DNA from: an uncultured beta proteobacterium
GTDB taxonomy: Bacteria > Pseudomonadota > Gammaproteobacteria > Burkholderiales > Burkholderiaceae_C
Reading direction: 5' to 3'
NCBI GenBank assembly: GCA_903960915.1
Contig: CAJCCO010000022.1
Coordinates: forward strand, 1 to 64,000
Length of the DNA: 64,000 bases
Made by a program: the position numbers and the translations under genes. How positions within the stretch are numbered: the first letter of the stretch is position 1; each line of letters opens with the position of its first letter. The notes below the pieces were generated by a model. The model was not told the DNA's origin and made no database searches. It was given only the letters and a program-made list of their open reading frames with translations. Below are positions 32,106-40,476 of the stretch, piece after piece.

Positions 32106-34346
32106 TCAGCGCACGATGGCCCGCTCCGCCACCACTTTGGGTGTGATGAAGACGAGCAACTCCTTTTTGCTGGACGATTTGGTGCGGGATTTGAACAAAT
32201 ACCCCACCACGGGCAGGTCACCCAGAACGGGCACCTGGGTGTCGTTGCTGGCTTCAGTCAACTCGTAAATACCACCTATCACCACGGTGCCGCCGTTTTC
32301 TACCAGCACCTGGGTTTTGATGTGCTTGGTATTGATGGCATACCCCGCCAGGGTGCTGATGCCAACGCTGTCCTTGGTGATGTCCAGGCTCAGAATGATG
32401 CCGCCTTCGGGGGTGATTTGTGGCGTGACCTCCAGCTTCAAATTGGCCTTGCGAAAAGCCACCGAGGTGGCGCCGCTGGAACTGGCCATTTGGTAGGGCA
32501 GCTCCACGCCTTGCTCAATGAGCGCCGTCACCTGGTCTGCGGTGACGATGCGCGGGCTGGAAATGACCTTGCCTTTGTCGTCGGCCTCCAGCGCTGAAAT
32601 TTCCAGGGCGAGAAAACCATTGGCCGCCGAGTTGAACAAGGACACGCCAAAGGAGGCGGCGCTGTAATCACCTTGCCCCGACGCGGGCAGGTTGATGAAC
32701 TTGCTGCTGACATCCGGAACGCCGCCTGGGTTGCTGCTGGCCACGGCATTGCTGTAATCGGCCCCCAGGGTGGCGCGGGCTTTACCGGTATTCAAACTGC
32801 CCCCACCCAGGCGCACGCCCAGTGATTTTCCAAAGCTGTCGGTGGCTTCAACGAGGCGCGCCTCAATCAACACCTGGCGCACCGGCACATCGAGCTTGAG
32901 GATCAATTGCTGCACCTGCTCCAGCTTGGCAGGTATGTCGGTGACAAAGAGTTGGTTGGTTCGCGCTTCTGCCAGGGCGCTGCCACGCAGGCTCAGGATT
33001 CGCGCGCTGCCAGCGCCTGCACTGGCCCCGCCACCCAGGCTGGCGCTGCTACCGAAACCCATGGACGGACCCATGCCAGCACCCAAGCCCATTCCCACGC
33101 CAAATGACGTCCCACTGGCGCTGAGTTGCGCGGCAATGTCCACGGCTTTGGCGTAGTTCAGCTGAAAAGACTGCGTGCGCAAGGCCTCCAGGTTTTGCAA
33201 AGCGGCCACGGTTTCAAGCGCCATCTTCTCGCGCGCGGTAATTTCTTCACGCGGCGCCACCCAAATGACATTGCCCGTGGTGCGCATGCCCAGGCCCTTG
33301 GCCTGCAGGATGATGTCCAGGGCCTGGTCCCAGGGCACCTCTTGCAAACGCATGGTCAAACTGCCGGCCACTGCGTCGGAGGTGATGATGTTGAATTTGG
33401 AAAATTCGGCAATCACCTGCAAGATGGAACGCACCTCGATATTCTGAAAGTTGAAAGACAACTTGGCACCGGTAAAGCCCTGCCCCTGCGTGACCTTGGC
33501 ATCGTCCAGTGCTTGTGGCTTGATCTCCACCACCAACTGGCCATCGGCCTGGTAGGCGCTGTGCACCCAGTTGCCCAGGGGTTCAATCAACATGCTGACC
33601 CGATCGCCCACCTGGGTGGTCGTGATGTTTTGCACCGGGGTGCCAAAGTCCGTCACATCCAGGCGCCGTTGCAAGCCTTCAGGCAAGGCCGTCTTCAAAA
33701 AATCCACGCGCAAGGTTTTACCCTGCTGCCGAATATCGACATTGACCTGAGCGCTGGACAAACCCACCACAATGCGCCCTCTTCCCCCCTCGCCCCGCTG
33801 AAAATCAATGGCTTGGAGCAGGGCCCGCACACCCTCGAACGGGGCACTGAACATAGCCGCCTCGGCGGGCCCAGACGCGGCAGGTAGCGCCGCGTCCAGG
33901 ATGATCAACAGGGAGGCGCCCTGCCACCGAAGTTGGTAGGTACTGCTTTCTTTCAAACTCAGCACCAAGCGAAGGCGCTGGTCTGACTGCACCAGCCGCA
34001 CTTGGCTCACCCGCCCCTGGTGAATGTCGAACGTGGTTTGACCGGTGCCGTTGCTCACCCGTTCAAAGTCCATCGCAATGCGCGCCGGTGAAGGCGTGGA
34101 AAAAACCGCCGGCATGGCCGGCAGTGGCCCCTGAAAGTCAATCTTGACCATCTCGACCCCGGCTTGCAGCGAACCACTCACCGACTGAATGCGCGTCTGG
34201 GTCTGGGGTGGTGTCTGGGTGGGAGTTTGGGTTACTTGCTGCACCTGAATCTGCGCCTGCGCCGTCCAGGAGGTCAAGCCCACCACAGCGAGCAGGCCCA
34301 AGCGCCACAGGGCCGCGATAAACGACCGATTCATGTCACAGATCAT
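32106..34346 (-). CDS. pilQ: Type IV pilus secretin PilQ
   Basis: Outer-membrane channel through which the type IV pilus is extruded, 746 residues. Order: signal peptide (about 1-30), AMIN domains (roughly 55-260), a secretin N0 domain (LSFNFQNIEVRSILQVIAEF onwards), an N1-like domain, then the C-terminal secretin domain (VLIEARLVEATDSFGKSLG; VTPQITPEGGIILSLDI; VVIGGIYEL). A Gly/Ser/Ala/Met-rich insert at about 412-449 interrupts the N1-like region. The start overlaps the pilP stop and has an AGGAG 8 bases upstream. Confidence 0.96.
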   Translation of the reverse strand: MICDMNRSFIAALWRLGLLAVVGLTSWTAQAQIQVQQVTQTPTQTPPQTQTRIQSVSGSLQAGVEMVKIDFQGPLPAMPAVFSTPSPARIAMDFERVSNGTGQTTFDIHQGRVSQVRLVQSDQRLRLVLSLKESSTYQLRWQGASLLIILDAALPAASGPAEAAMFSAPFEGVRALLQAIDFQRGEGGRGRIVVGLSSAQVNVDIRQQGKTLRVDFLKTALPEGLQRRLDVTDFGTPVQNITTTQVGDRVSMLIEPLGNWVHSAYQADGQLVVEIKPQALDDAKVTQGQGFTGAKLSFNFQNIEVRSILQVIAEFSKFNIITSDAVAGSLTMRLQEVPWDQALDIILQAKGLGMRTTGNVIWVAPREEITAREKMALETVAALQNLEALRTQSFQLNYAKAVDIAAQLSASGTSFGVGMGLGAGMGPSMGFGSSASLGGGASAGAGSARILSLRGSALAEARTNQLFVTDIPAKLEQVQQLILKLDVPVRQVLIEARLVEATDSFGKSLGVRLGGGSLNTGKARATLGADYSNAVASSNPGGVPDVSSKFINLPASGQGDYSAASFGVSLFNSAANGFLALEISALEADDKGKVISSPRIVTADQVTALIEQGVELPYQMASSSGATSVAFRKANLKLEVTPQITPEGGIILSLDITKDSVGISTLAGYAINTKHIKTQVLVENGGTVVIGGIYELTEASNDTQVPVLGDLPVVGYLFKSRTKSSSKKELLVFITPKVVAERAIVR

Positions 34347-34894
34347 GGTGATTTCTCCTGAAGCAGCAGGGTGGCCGGGCTTTCTACCCAGCCCCCGTTC
34401 GGGGTGCGGACAATTTCGCGCAGGTTGATGCGCTTTTCATCAATGCGGGTGATGCGTCCATAGTTCAGCCCCAAATAGTTGCCCGCGCGCACCTGGTACA
34501 CCATCTGGTTGAGCTGCACCAACGCCACCACCTGGTCAGAATTCACCAAGCTGCCCACCATGCGCAGCTGGTCCAACGCAACGGCTTCCAAGGCCTCCTT
34601 GGGCCGGGCCAGTTCTTTGGCGATCAAGGCCTTGCTGGCCGCGGAGGCCTGCGGCTCATGGGCCAAGCCTTGCATCATTTTTGCAGGGCTGAAGGGGTCA
34701 GGGCTGTCGACGGGGTGATGGCGCTCAGGCGCCAAAGCTTGCGGTGCAGTCACAAGAGGGACTTCTTTGCGCATCTGAATTTTTTGCTGGGCCATCCACG
34801 GCTGCAATTCTGGGTTAGGTGCGTCTGTGCAAGCACTCAGCAGGCCGGCCAGGGTAATGTTCAGCAACAGCAACGCCCAGGGCGAATGCGTCAT
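34343..34894 (-). CDS. pilP: Type IV pilus assembly lipoprotein PilP
   Basis: Periplasmic lipoprotein linking the PilMNO inner-membrane platform to the PilQ secretin, 183 residues. Lipobox LLSAC near residue 22; a disordered linker follows, then the beta-sandwich HR-like domain (DQLRMVGSLVNSDQVVALVQLNQMVYQV, RAGNYLGLNYGRITRI) ending in VESPATLLLQE. Both ends overlap the neighbouring pil genes by four bases. Confidence 0.95.
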   Translation of the reverse strand: MTHSPWALLLLNITLAGLLSACTDAPNPELQPWMAQQKIQMRKEVPLVTAPQALAPERHHPVDSPDPFSPAKMMQGLAHEPQASAASKALIAKELARPKEALEAVALDQLRMVGSLVNSDQVVALVQLNQMVYQVRAGNYLGLNYGRITRIDEKRINLREIVRTPNGGWVESPATLLLQEKSP

Positions 34895-35565
34895 TGGGTG
34901 ACCTTCCTGGCAAGCGCTTTATTTTGTTGCTGTGCCAACTCTGCGACCTCCAGATGGCGGTAGGTTTTGGCCGTCGCCTCCAGCGTCAACAAGCCGTTCT
35001 GACCGGGCACCAGGTTCAGGTTGCCAAGGGTCACAAGGCGTGGGAACTGCGCCATATCCGCCATCAAGCCAACCATGTCATGAAAACTGCCTTTGACAGT
35101 CAGGGCAATAGGCTGTTCGGCATAAAAGCTTTTCACCAACTCTGGGCCAGGGCGAAACAACTCAAATTGCAAATGGCGATTTACGCCGGACTGGTTGATG
35201 GCTGAAATCAGCGCGTCCATGCCTTCCTTGCCCGGCAACTGCTTTTCAAACGCGGCCACCTCGTGCTGCATTTGTGCGCGTTGCCGAGCGCGTGCCTCCA
35301 GGTTCACCGCCTTGGCCAATTTAAGCGTGAATTCTTGGCGCATTTTGAGTTCTAAGCCCTGCGCATTGCGCAGCTGTTGCTCTGCGTCGCTGAGCACAAG
35401 CAACCACAGACCGCCCACCACCAAGGCACAGGTTGCCACCAGCAAAGCAACACGGGGCAGCAGCGGCCAGAGGAAGGCCTGGCGGAATTCCAGTTGGCGA
35501 CATTGTTCGAGCGACTGCGCCATAGGCGGGGGCAGCCTGTGCCAATACTCGGTTAATTGACTCAT
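34891..35565 (-). CDS. pilO: Type IV pilus assembly protein PilO
   Basis: Bitopic inner-membrane protein that dimerises with PilN, 224 residues. After about 45 cytoplasmic residues there is one membrane helix (VALLVATCALVVGGLWLLVL), a coiled-coil segment (about 75-120), and the ferredoxin-like periplasmic domain including IALTVKGSFHDMVGLMADMAQFPRLVTLGNLNL. The ATG at 35565 overlaps the pilN stop by four bases; the frame is open upstream within pilN. Confidence 0.95.
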   Translation of the reverse strand: MSQLTEYWHRLPPPMAQSLEQCRQLEFRQAFLWPLLPRVALLVATCALVVGGLWLLVLSDAEQQLRNAQGLELKMRQEFTLKLAKAVNLEARARQRAQMQHEVAAFEKQLPGKEGMDALISAINQSGVNRHLQFELFRPGPELVKSFYAEQPIALTVKGSFHDMVGLMADMAQFPRLVTLGNLNLVPGQNGLLTLEATAKTYRHLEVAELAQQQNKALARKVTQ

Positions 35566-36200
35566 GGACCGGCACGCTCTTTGAAGGACTGGACTGCTGC
35601 AGGTGTGCCCCCGGCTGAGGCAAGCGACAAAGTAGACCCACCCGGTGGCAGCACCCACTTCAACTGCAGGGTGAAATTAACCATGCGCCTTTGAACGCCT
35701 GGCGTTACCCCCACATGGGTGGCCACAATTTCCACCAACTCGGCCTTGGCAAAGACAGCACTGCTGCCCAAGGCACGCAACAACGCCGACACCCGCTCAC
35801 TCGACTTGGCAACCCCGTGCAGGGTCAGACTTTCCTTGTCCTGGCGCAAGCTGAGCAAATAGACATCTTGGGGCACGCATCGGGCTATTTCTGACAGCAT
35901 GCGCACGGGCAGGTGACGGTAAGACTGCACATCTGCCACCGCCTGCAGCTGCGTGCTCAAGGTGGCCATGTCCAACGCCACGCGTGCCATGTCCTGAATC
36001 TGGCGCTCAAACAGCAGGGTCTCAGCTTGCAGGGTCTGGTGGTTCACCTGGGCCCTGTTGAGTTGAACTTGCAAGGAAGCGTAATAGGCCAGGGCAACTG
36101 CAACACCCACGGCCATCGCGCCGGCCAGAGACCCCTTGAAACGCAGCTGTTGGCGCTGCAGGGCCCACTCCCTGTGCGGCAGTAAATTCAAGCGCCTCAT
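35562..36200 (-). CDS. pilN: Type IV pilus assembly protein PilN
   Basis: Bitopic inner-membrane partner of PilM and PilO, 212 residues. The N-terminal motif INLLP-x-R appears as MRRLNLLPHREWA, the segment that binds the PilM groove; one membrane helix follows (SLAGAMAVGVAVALAYYASL), then a coiled coil and ferredoxin-like domain with VYLLSLRQDKESLTLHGVAKSS. The ATG at 36200 overlaps the pilM stop by four bases. Confidence 0.95.
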   Translation of the reverse strand: MRRLNLLPHREWALQRQQLRFKGSLAGAMAVGVAVALAYYASLQVQLNRAQVNHQTLQAETLLFERQIQDMARVALDMATLSTQLQAVADVQSYRHLPVRMLSEIARCVPQDVYLLSLRQDKESLTLHGVAKSSERVSALLRALGSSAVFAKAELVEIVATHVGVTPGVQRRMVNFTLQLKWVLPPGGSTLSLASAGGTPAAVQSFKERAGP

Positions 36201-37273
36201 GGCAAGAACCTGCGCAGGGCCAGCCCACAGGCGGTCAGGTAAGCGGGCTTGTGGCGTATTTGCCCTTCGGACAGTGAGGCACCGAGTGCCATGCCAACAA
36301 ACGGATCGAGCAGCACGCAAGGGGCACGGACGCGCGCACGCAGACTGTCGGCCAGACCGGCCAGTTCAGCAGAACCGCCTGCCAGCATCACGTGCGCGAC
36401 CGGTGGGTAGGCGCCATCGAGATTGAAGGCCTGCAAGGCCTGGCTCAAGTCGGCCGTCAGCTTGTCTACAAAAGTGGCGACCCTCTCTTTTACCCACGGC
36501 GCAGCGTGGTGGGCATGTATTTTTTGCTTTTCAGCTTGCGCCCATGTGCCACCTTGGCGGGCTGCTATTTCTTGCGTTAGCGCAGCGCCGCCCATCGCCA
36601 GTTCACGGTGATGAACAAACTGGCCGGCACACCGTATTTGCAAACTGCTGCTCTCAAACCCCAACTCAAAGAAAGCCAAGGTCTGGCTCTCCCGCCCTTG
36701 GGGCAGGTAGTCCATGAGACGGCTGATGGCATGGCGAGCGGCAAAGGCGTGGCTGTCCACCACCCAGGGCGTCAAACCAGCGGCCTGCGCCAACTCCTGC
36801 AATGCAAGTACCCGTTCCATGCGGGCAACGGCAATCTCCACGTCAACCAGGCCGTCCGTTGGCGCAGGTGTCTCGGCCACGCCATAGTCCAAATGGCATT
36901 CTTCCAGGGGAAAGGGAAAGTATTCAGCAGCCGCTGTTTCTACCTGTTGATGCAGCGCTTGCGGCTGCAACTTAGCGGGCAAGCGTATTTTTTTGACCAG
37001 CACCGCAGCGGTGGGCAGTGCCATAGCCACCCGGCGGGTTGGGCTGGCGCTGGCGCTCAGGAGTTGCTTCAAGGCCTGGGCGATTTCATCGAACGCACGG
37101 ATTTTGCCGTCCACCACCCAACCTGGCTGCATGGGTTCGGATGCGCAACGTTGGAGTACCAACTGCCCGGAGCGTGTGCGCTCTAACTCCACCAGCTTGA
37201 GACTGGAGGCGCCTATATCCAGGCCCAGCATAGGTGGTGGGCCACGGCTCAGCATGGACCGCAGTGAGATCAA
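36197..37273 (-). CDS. pilM: Type IV pilus assembly actin-like ATPase PilM
   Basis: Cytoplasmic FtsA-like ATPase of the pilus platform, 358 residues. LGLDIGASSLKLVELE is the phosphate-1 loop, MALPTAAVLVKKIRLPAKL and VAHVMLAGGSAELAGL are later actin-fold signatures. I place the start at a TTG (37273) reading (M)ISLRSMLSRGPPP because this matches the usual PilM N terminus and is preceded by AGGGGGGA; the frame itself extends 30 codons further upstream with no homologous-looking sequence. First gene of pilMNOPQ. Confidence 0.93.
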   Translation of the reverse strand: MISLRSMLSRGPPPMLGLDIGASSLKLVELERTRSGQLVLQRCASEPMQPGWVVDGKIRAFDEIAQALKQLLSASASPTRRVAMALPTAAVLVKKIRLPAKLQPQALHQQVETAAAEYFPFPLEECHLDYGVAETPAPTDGLVDVEIAVARMERVLALQELAQAAGLTPWVVDSHAFAARHAISRLMDYLPQGRESQTLAFFELGFESSSLQIRCAGQFVHHRELAMGGAALTQEIAARQGGTWAQAEKQKIHAHHAAPWVKERVATFVDKLTADLSQALQAFNLDGAYPPVAHVMLAGGSAELAGLADSLRARVRAPCVLLDPFVGMALGASLSEGQIRHKPAYLTACGLALRRFLP

Positions 37274-37355
37274 CTTTCCCCCCTGACACAGACCCGCAGG
37301 GGCCTGCATAAAGTTATTTTGTCTCTGCATCCTATCAGCTAGCGCCGCCAACCGA

Positions 37356-37377
37356 TAGCGCAATTAATTGCACGCTA
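37356..37377. promoter_or_regulatory. Palindrome in the pilM/mrcA divergent promoter region
   Basis: GCAATTAATTGC at 37360-37371 is a perfect 12-base palindrome, flanked by TAGCG and CGCTA as a second, slightly offset inverted repeat. It lies about 80 bases from the pilM start and 60 bases upstream of the mrcA -10. It looks like an operator, but no regulator is identified. Confidence 0.4.
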
Positions 37378-37435
37378 CACAGGCTGCAGGAAAATAGGGC
37401 TAGGATGCGTTTCCATTCGGGGCACCTCTTATTTT

Positions 37436-37441
37436 TATAAT
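37436..37441 (+). promoter_or_regulatory. Candidate -10 element for mrcA
   Basis: A perfect TATAAT lies 27 bases before the mrcA ATG. No good -35 hexamer is found at 16-18 bases; the nearest match (TTCCAT, 37411-37416) is 19 bases away. Confidence 0.45.
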
Positions 37442-37468
37442 CGTCCCGCGCACACCTTTTAAAAACTT

Positions 37469-39868
37469 ATGTCTTCAACCACTCCACCGGGCCAATCTGG
37501 CAAGTCTCCTACGTCGAAACCGACTCAGCCGCCCGCTCAGCCCGTGAACTGGTGGTGGCGTTTGGTCTTTTGGACCGGTGGTCTTGCCCTGGCGGGCGTG
37601 CTGTCTCTGGTGTTCCTGATTGCACTGGCCATGGCCGTGGCGTTTCCCAACCTGCCCGATATCACGGAAATGTCGACTTACAGCCCCAAGCTGCCGCTGC
37701 GGGTGTTCTCCTCCGAGGGCTACCTGATTGGTGAGTTTGGCGAAGAGCGGCGGCAACTCACGCCCATCAAAGATATTCCCAAGGTCATGAAGGACGCGGT
37801 GCTGGCCATTGAGGACTCGCGCTTTTATGAACACGGTGGCGTGGACTACCGCGGCATGCTGCGGGCCACGCTGGCCAACCTGGGGCAGGTTAAAAGCCAG
37901 GGCGCGTCCACCATCACCATGCAGGTGGCACGCAATGTCTACCTGTCGTCAGAAAAAACCTACACGCGCAAGATTTATGAAATTTTGTTGACCTACAAGC
38001 TCGAGCACATGCTGAGCAAGGACCAGATTCTTGAGATCTACATGAACCAGATTTTTCTGGGCAATCGGGCTTATGGTTTTGCCTCGGCGGCTGAGGCCTA
38101 TTTTGGCAAAGCCTTGAAGGACATCAGCGTGGCCGAAGCCGCCATGCTGGCCGGCTTGCCCAAAGCGCCCTCGGCTTACAACCCCATCAGCAACCCCAAA
38201 CGCGCCCGTTCGCGCCAGCTCTACATCATTGAGCGCATGCTGGACAACCAGTACATCACGGCAGAGCAAGCCCAGGCAGCCAAGAAAGAAGAACTGAAGG
38301 TTAAAACCAACTCGGACAACAGCAAGGTGCACGCTGAATACGTGGCCGAGACGGTGCGCCAGTTGATGTTCACCCAATATGGCGATGAGACCTACACCCG
38401 TGGCCTCAATGTCTACACCACGCTCAAAGCCTCGGACCAGAATGTGGCGTACGCGGCCTTGCGCAACGGCATCATGGACTTTGAGCGTCGACAGGTTTAC
38501 CGCGGCCCGGAAAAGTTTGTCACCTTGCCCACTGACCCGAAGACGATGGAGGACGCGATTGACGATGCACTTGAAGACCACCCAGACAATGGCGATGTGA
38601 TGTCAGCCATCGTGCTGGAAGTGGATGCGAAGAAGATTCTGGCCATCCGGCAAAACGGTGAAGTGGTGGAGATCACCGGCGAAGGCCTCAAACCGGCCCA
38701 GTCCGGCTTGGCCAGCACGGCGGCGCCCAACATCAAAATTCGCCGGGGGGCGGTGATTCGGGTGACCAAAAGCGTCAAAGAAACCTGGTCTATCACGCAA
38801 CTGCCGGAGGTGGAGGGCGCATTTGTGGCGCTGGACCCGCGTGACGGCGCCATCAAGGCCTTGGTGGGAGGTTTTGACTTTGAGAAGAACAAGTTCAACC
38901 ACGTGACCCAAGCCTGGCGCCAGCCGGGTTCCAGCTTCAAGCCCTTTATCTACTCTGCGGCCCTGGAAAAAGGCTTTACCCCCGCCACCATCATCAACGA
39001 TGCGCCCCTGTTTTTTGACGCCGGAGTAACCGGCGGCCAACCCTGGGAGCCCAAAAATTATGACGGTAAATTTGATGGCCCCATGAGCCTGCGCCGGGGT
39101 CTGGCCAAGTCGAAGAACATGGTCTCGATTCGTATTCTGCAAGCCGTTGGCGCCCCCTATGCGCAGGAGTGGGTGACGCGCTTCGGCTTTGAAGAAGACA
39201 AGCATCCCGCGTACCTGACCATGGCACTTGGGGCCGGCTCGGTCACGCCGATGCAGATGGTGAGCGCCTATTCAGTGTTTGCCAATGGCGGCTATCGGGT
39301 CAACCCCTGGCTGATTGCCAAGGTCACCGACCAGAAAGGCAAAGTGCTGGCCGAGACCAAAGCGCCGGTACTCGATGATTCCAACCGCGTCATTGACCCG
39401 CGCAACGCCTTCATCATGGAAAGCCTGTTGCAGGAAGTGACGCGCAGCGGCACGGCTGCTTCGGCCCAGGGCACGCTCAAACGCCCCGACTTGTATGGCA
39501 AGACCGGCACCACCAACGACTCCATGGACGCCTGGTTTGCCGGCTTTCAGCCTACGCTGGCGGCCGTCACCTGGATTGGCTACGACAACCCCCGCAAGCT
39601 CGGCGACAAGGAAACCGGGGGCGGCCTGAGCTTGCCGGTGTGGATTCAGTTCATGGCACAAGCGCTGAAAAATGTGCCCGTGATGGAGCCATCTGCCCCT
39701 GAAGGCGTGGTGAACGTGGGGGGTGAATGGTATTTTGAAGAGTTTGCCAAAGGTGCCGGCATCAGCAGTCTGGGACTCAATGACAAACCGGGCAGCAGCC
39801 CAGCGGGAACGCTGGTCTTGCCCGCTGCCGATGAAAAGAAAAAAATCATCGACCTGTTCAAGAACTGA
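37469..39868 (+). CDS. mrcA: Penicillin-binding protein 1A
   Basis: Bifunctional class A peptidoglycan synthase, 799 residues. A Pro/Ser-rich cytoplasmic tail and one membrane helix (about 33-55) lead to the glycosyltransferase domain with catalytic Glu in AIEDSRFYEHGGVDY (about residue 114) and QGASTITMQVARN. An OB-like insertion (about 320-430) separates it from the transpeptidase, whose motifs are SSFK (nucleophile Ser near 488), SKN (near 551) and KTGT (near 678). Length and insert identify PBP1A. It is divergent from pilMNOPQ, a conserved neighbourhood (ponA next to pilM) in many proteobacteria. Confidence 0.97.
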   Translation: MSSTTPPGQSGKSPTSKPTQPPAQPVNWWWRLVFWTGGLALAGVLSLVFLIALAMAVAFPNLPDITEMSTYSPKLPLRVFSSEGYLIGEFGEERRQLTPIKDIPKVMKDAVLAIEDSRFYEHGGVDYRGMLRATLANLGQVKSQGASTITMQVARNVYLSSEKTYTRKIYEILLTYKLEHMLSKDQILEIYMNQIFLGNRAYGFASAAEAYFGKALKDISVAEAAMLAGLPKAPSAYNPISNPKRARSRQLYIIERMLDNQYITAEQAQAAKKEELKVKTNSDNSKVHAEYVAETVRQLMFTQYGDETYTRGLNVYTTLKASDQNVAYAALRNGIMDFERRQVYRGPEKFVTLPTDPKTMEDAIDDALEDHPDNGDVMSAIVLEVDAKKILAIRQNGEVVEITGEGLKPAQSGLASTAAPNIKIRRGAVIRVTKSVKETWSITQLPEVEGAFVALDPRDGAIKALVGGFDFEKNKFNHVTQAWRQPGSSFKPFIYSAALEKGFTPATIINDAPLFFDAGVTGGQPWEPKNYDGKFDGPMSLRRGLAKSKNMVSIRILQAVGAPYAQEWVTRFGFEEDKHPAYLTMALGAGSVTPMQMVSAYSVFANGGYRVNPWLIAKVTDQKGKVLAETKAPVLDDSNRVIDPRNAFIMESLLQEVTRSGTAASAQGTLKRPDLYGKTGTTNDSMDAWFAGFQPTLAAVTWIGYDNPRKLGDKETGGGLSLPVWIQFMAQALKNVPVMEPSAPEGVVNVGGEWYFEEFAKGAGISSLGLNDKPGSSPAGTLVLPAADEKKKIIDLFKN

Positions 39869-39879
39869 TCAAGAACAGA

Positions 39880-40209
39880 TCAGCCCGTGAACACCAGCGT
39901 GCAGCCCGACTGCTCGCTGGCAAAGCGGGTGAGGCTGGCAAAAAACTCGCCCTGCCCTTTGGTATCCATCCAACCCGTGCCGTCGTGTTTGAAGTGGTAG
40001 CCGCCCGACTTGGCTGCCAACCAGACCTCATGCAAGGGTTTTTGCAGGTTGATGACGATCTGGCTGTGGTTGGGAAATACCAGGGTCACCATGGCGCCCA
40101 CGCGCTGGTTGTCGATGTCGGCCAGGTCTTGGTCGTTGATGTGGTCACATGACCGCTCCACGGCTTTGAGCAGCGTTTCCGCCAGGTCCAGGAATTCAGA
40201 GTCAGTCAT
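39880..40209 (-). CDS. cyaY: Frataxin-like iron donor CyaY
   Basis: Small iron-binding regulator of Fe-S cluster assembly, 109 residues. The acidic first helix ([16 protein letters not shown] and following acidic residues up to DLADIDNQ) and the beta-sheet [23 protein letters not shown] with the YHF motif are typical. It is divergent from lptM; 12 bases separate the two starts, so their promoters must overlap the coding regions. Confidence 0.94.
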   Translation of the reverse strand: MTDSEFLDLAETLLKAVERSCDHINDQDLADIDNQRVGAMVTLVFPNHSQIVINLQKPLHEVWLAAKSGGYHFKHDGTGWMDTKGQGEFFASLTRFASEQSGCTLVFTG

Positions 40210-40221
40210 TACAATTTCACC

Positions 40222-40476
40222 ATGTTGCGTTCACCCGGAATTCTAGTCAGAAGGCTTGCCCTTGTTCTCAGTGCGGCCGCCCTGCAGGCCTGTGGCCAGC
40301 AAGGCGCGCTGTATTTGCCAACTGACCCGGCTGCCGCCCAACGCGCCACTTTGCCAGAGACGCTGTGGCGCACCCCGGCTGCGAGCGCGGTACCTGCTCG
40401 GCCCACACGGCCTGCCCTGCCTCAGCCCCCCGCCGCTGCGGCTTCCTCCCCTTCACTTGTGACCCCTGCGCCATGA
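40222..40476 (+). CDS. lptM: LPS translocon maturation chaperone LptM-like lipoprotein
   Basis: An 84-residue lipoprotein of the YifL/LptM type: signal peptide with lipobox LQAC, then GQQGALYLP, the conserved post-lipidation motif (CG-x-K/Q-G-P/A-L-Y-x-P). LptM helps LptD disulfide maturation in E. coli; that role is inferred by family. The rest is Pro/Ala-rich. It overlaps lysA by four bases (ATGA), the widespread lptM-lysA pairing next to cyaY. Confidence 0.88.
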   Translation: MLRSPGILVRRLALVLSAAALQACGQQGALYLPTDPAAAQRATLPETLWRTPAASAVPARPTRPALPQPPAAAASSPSLVTPAP

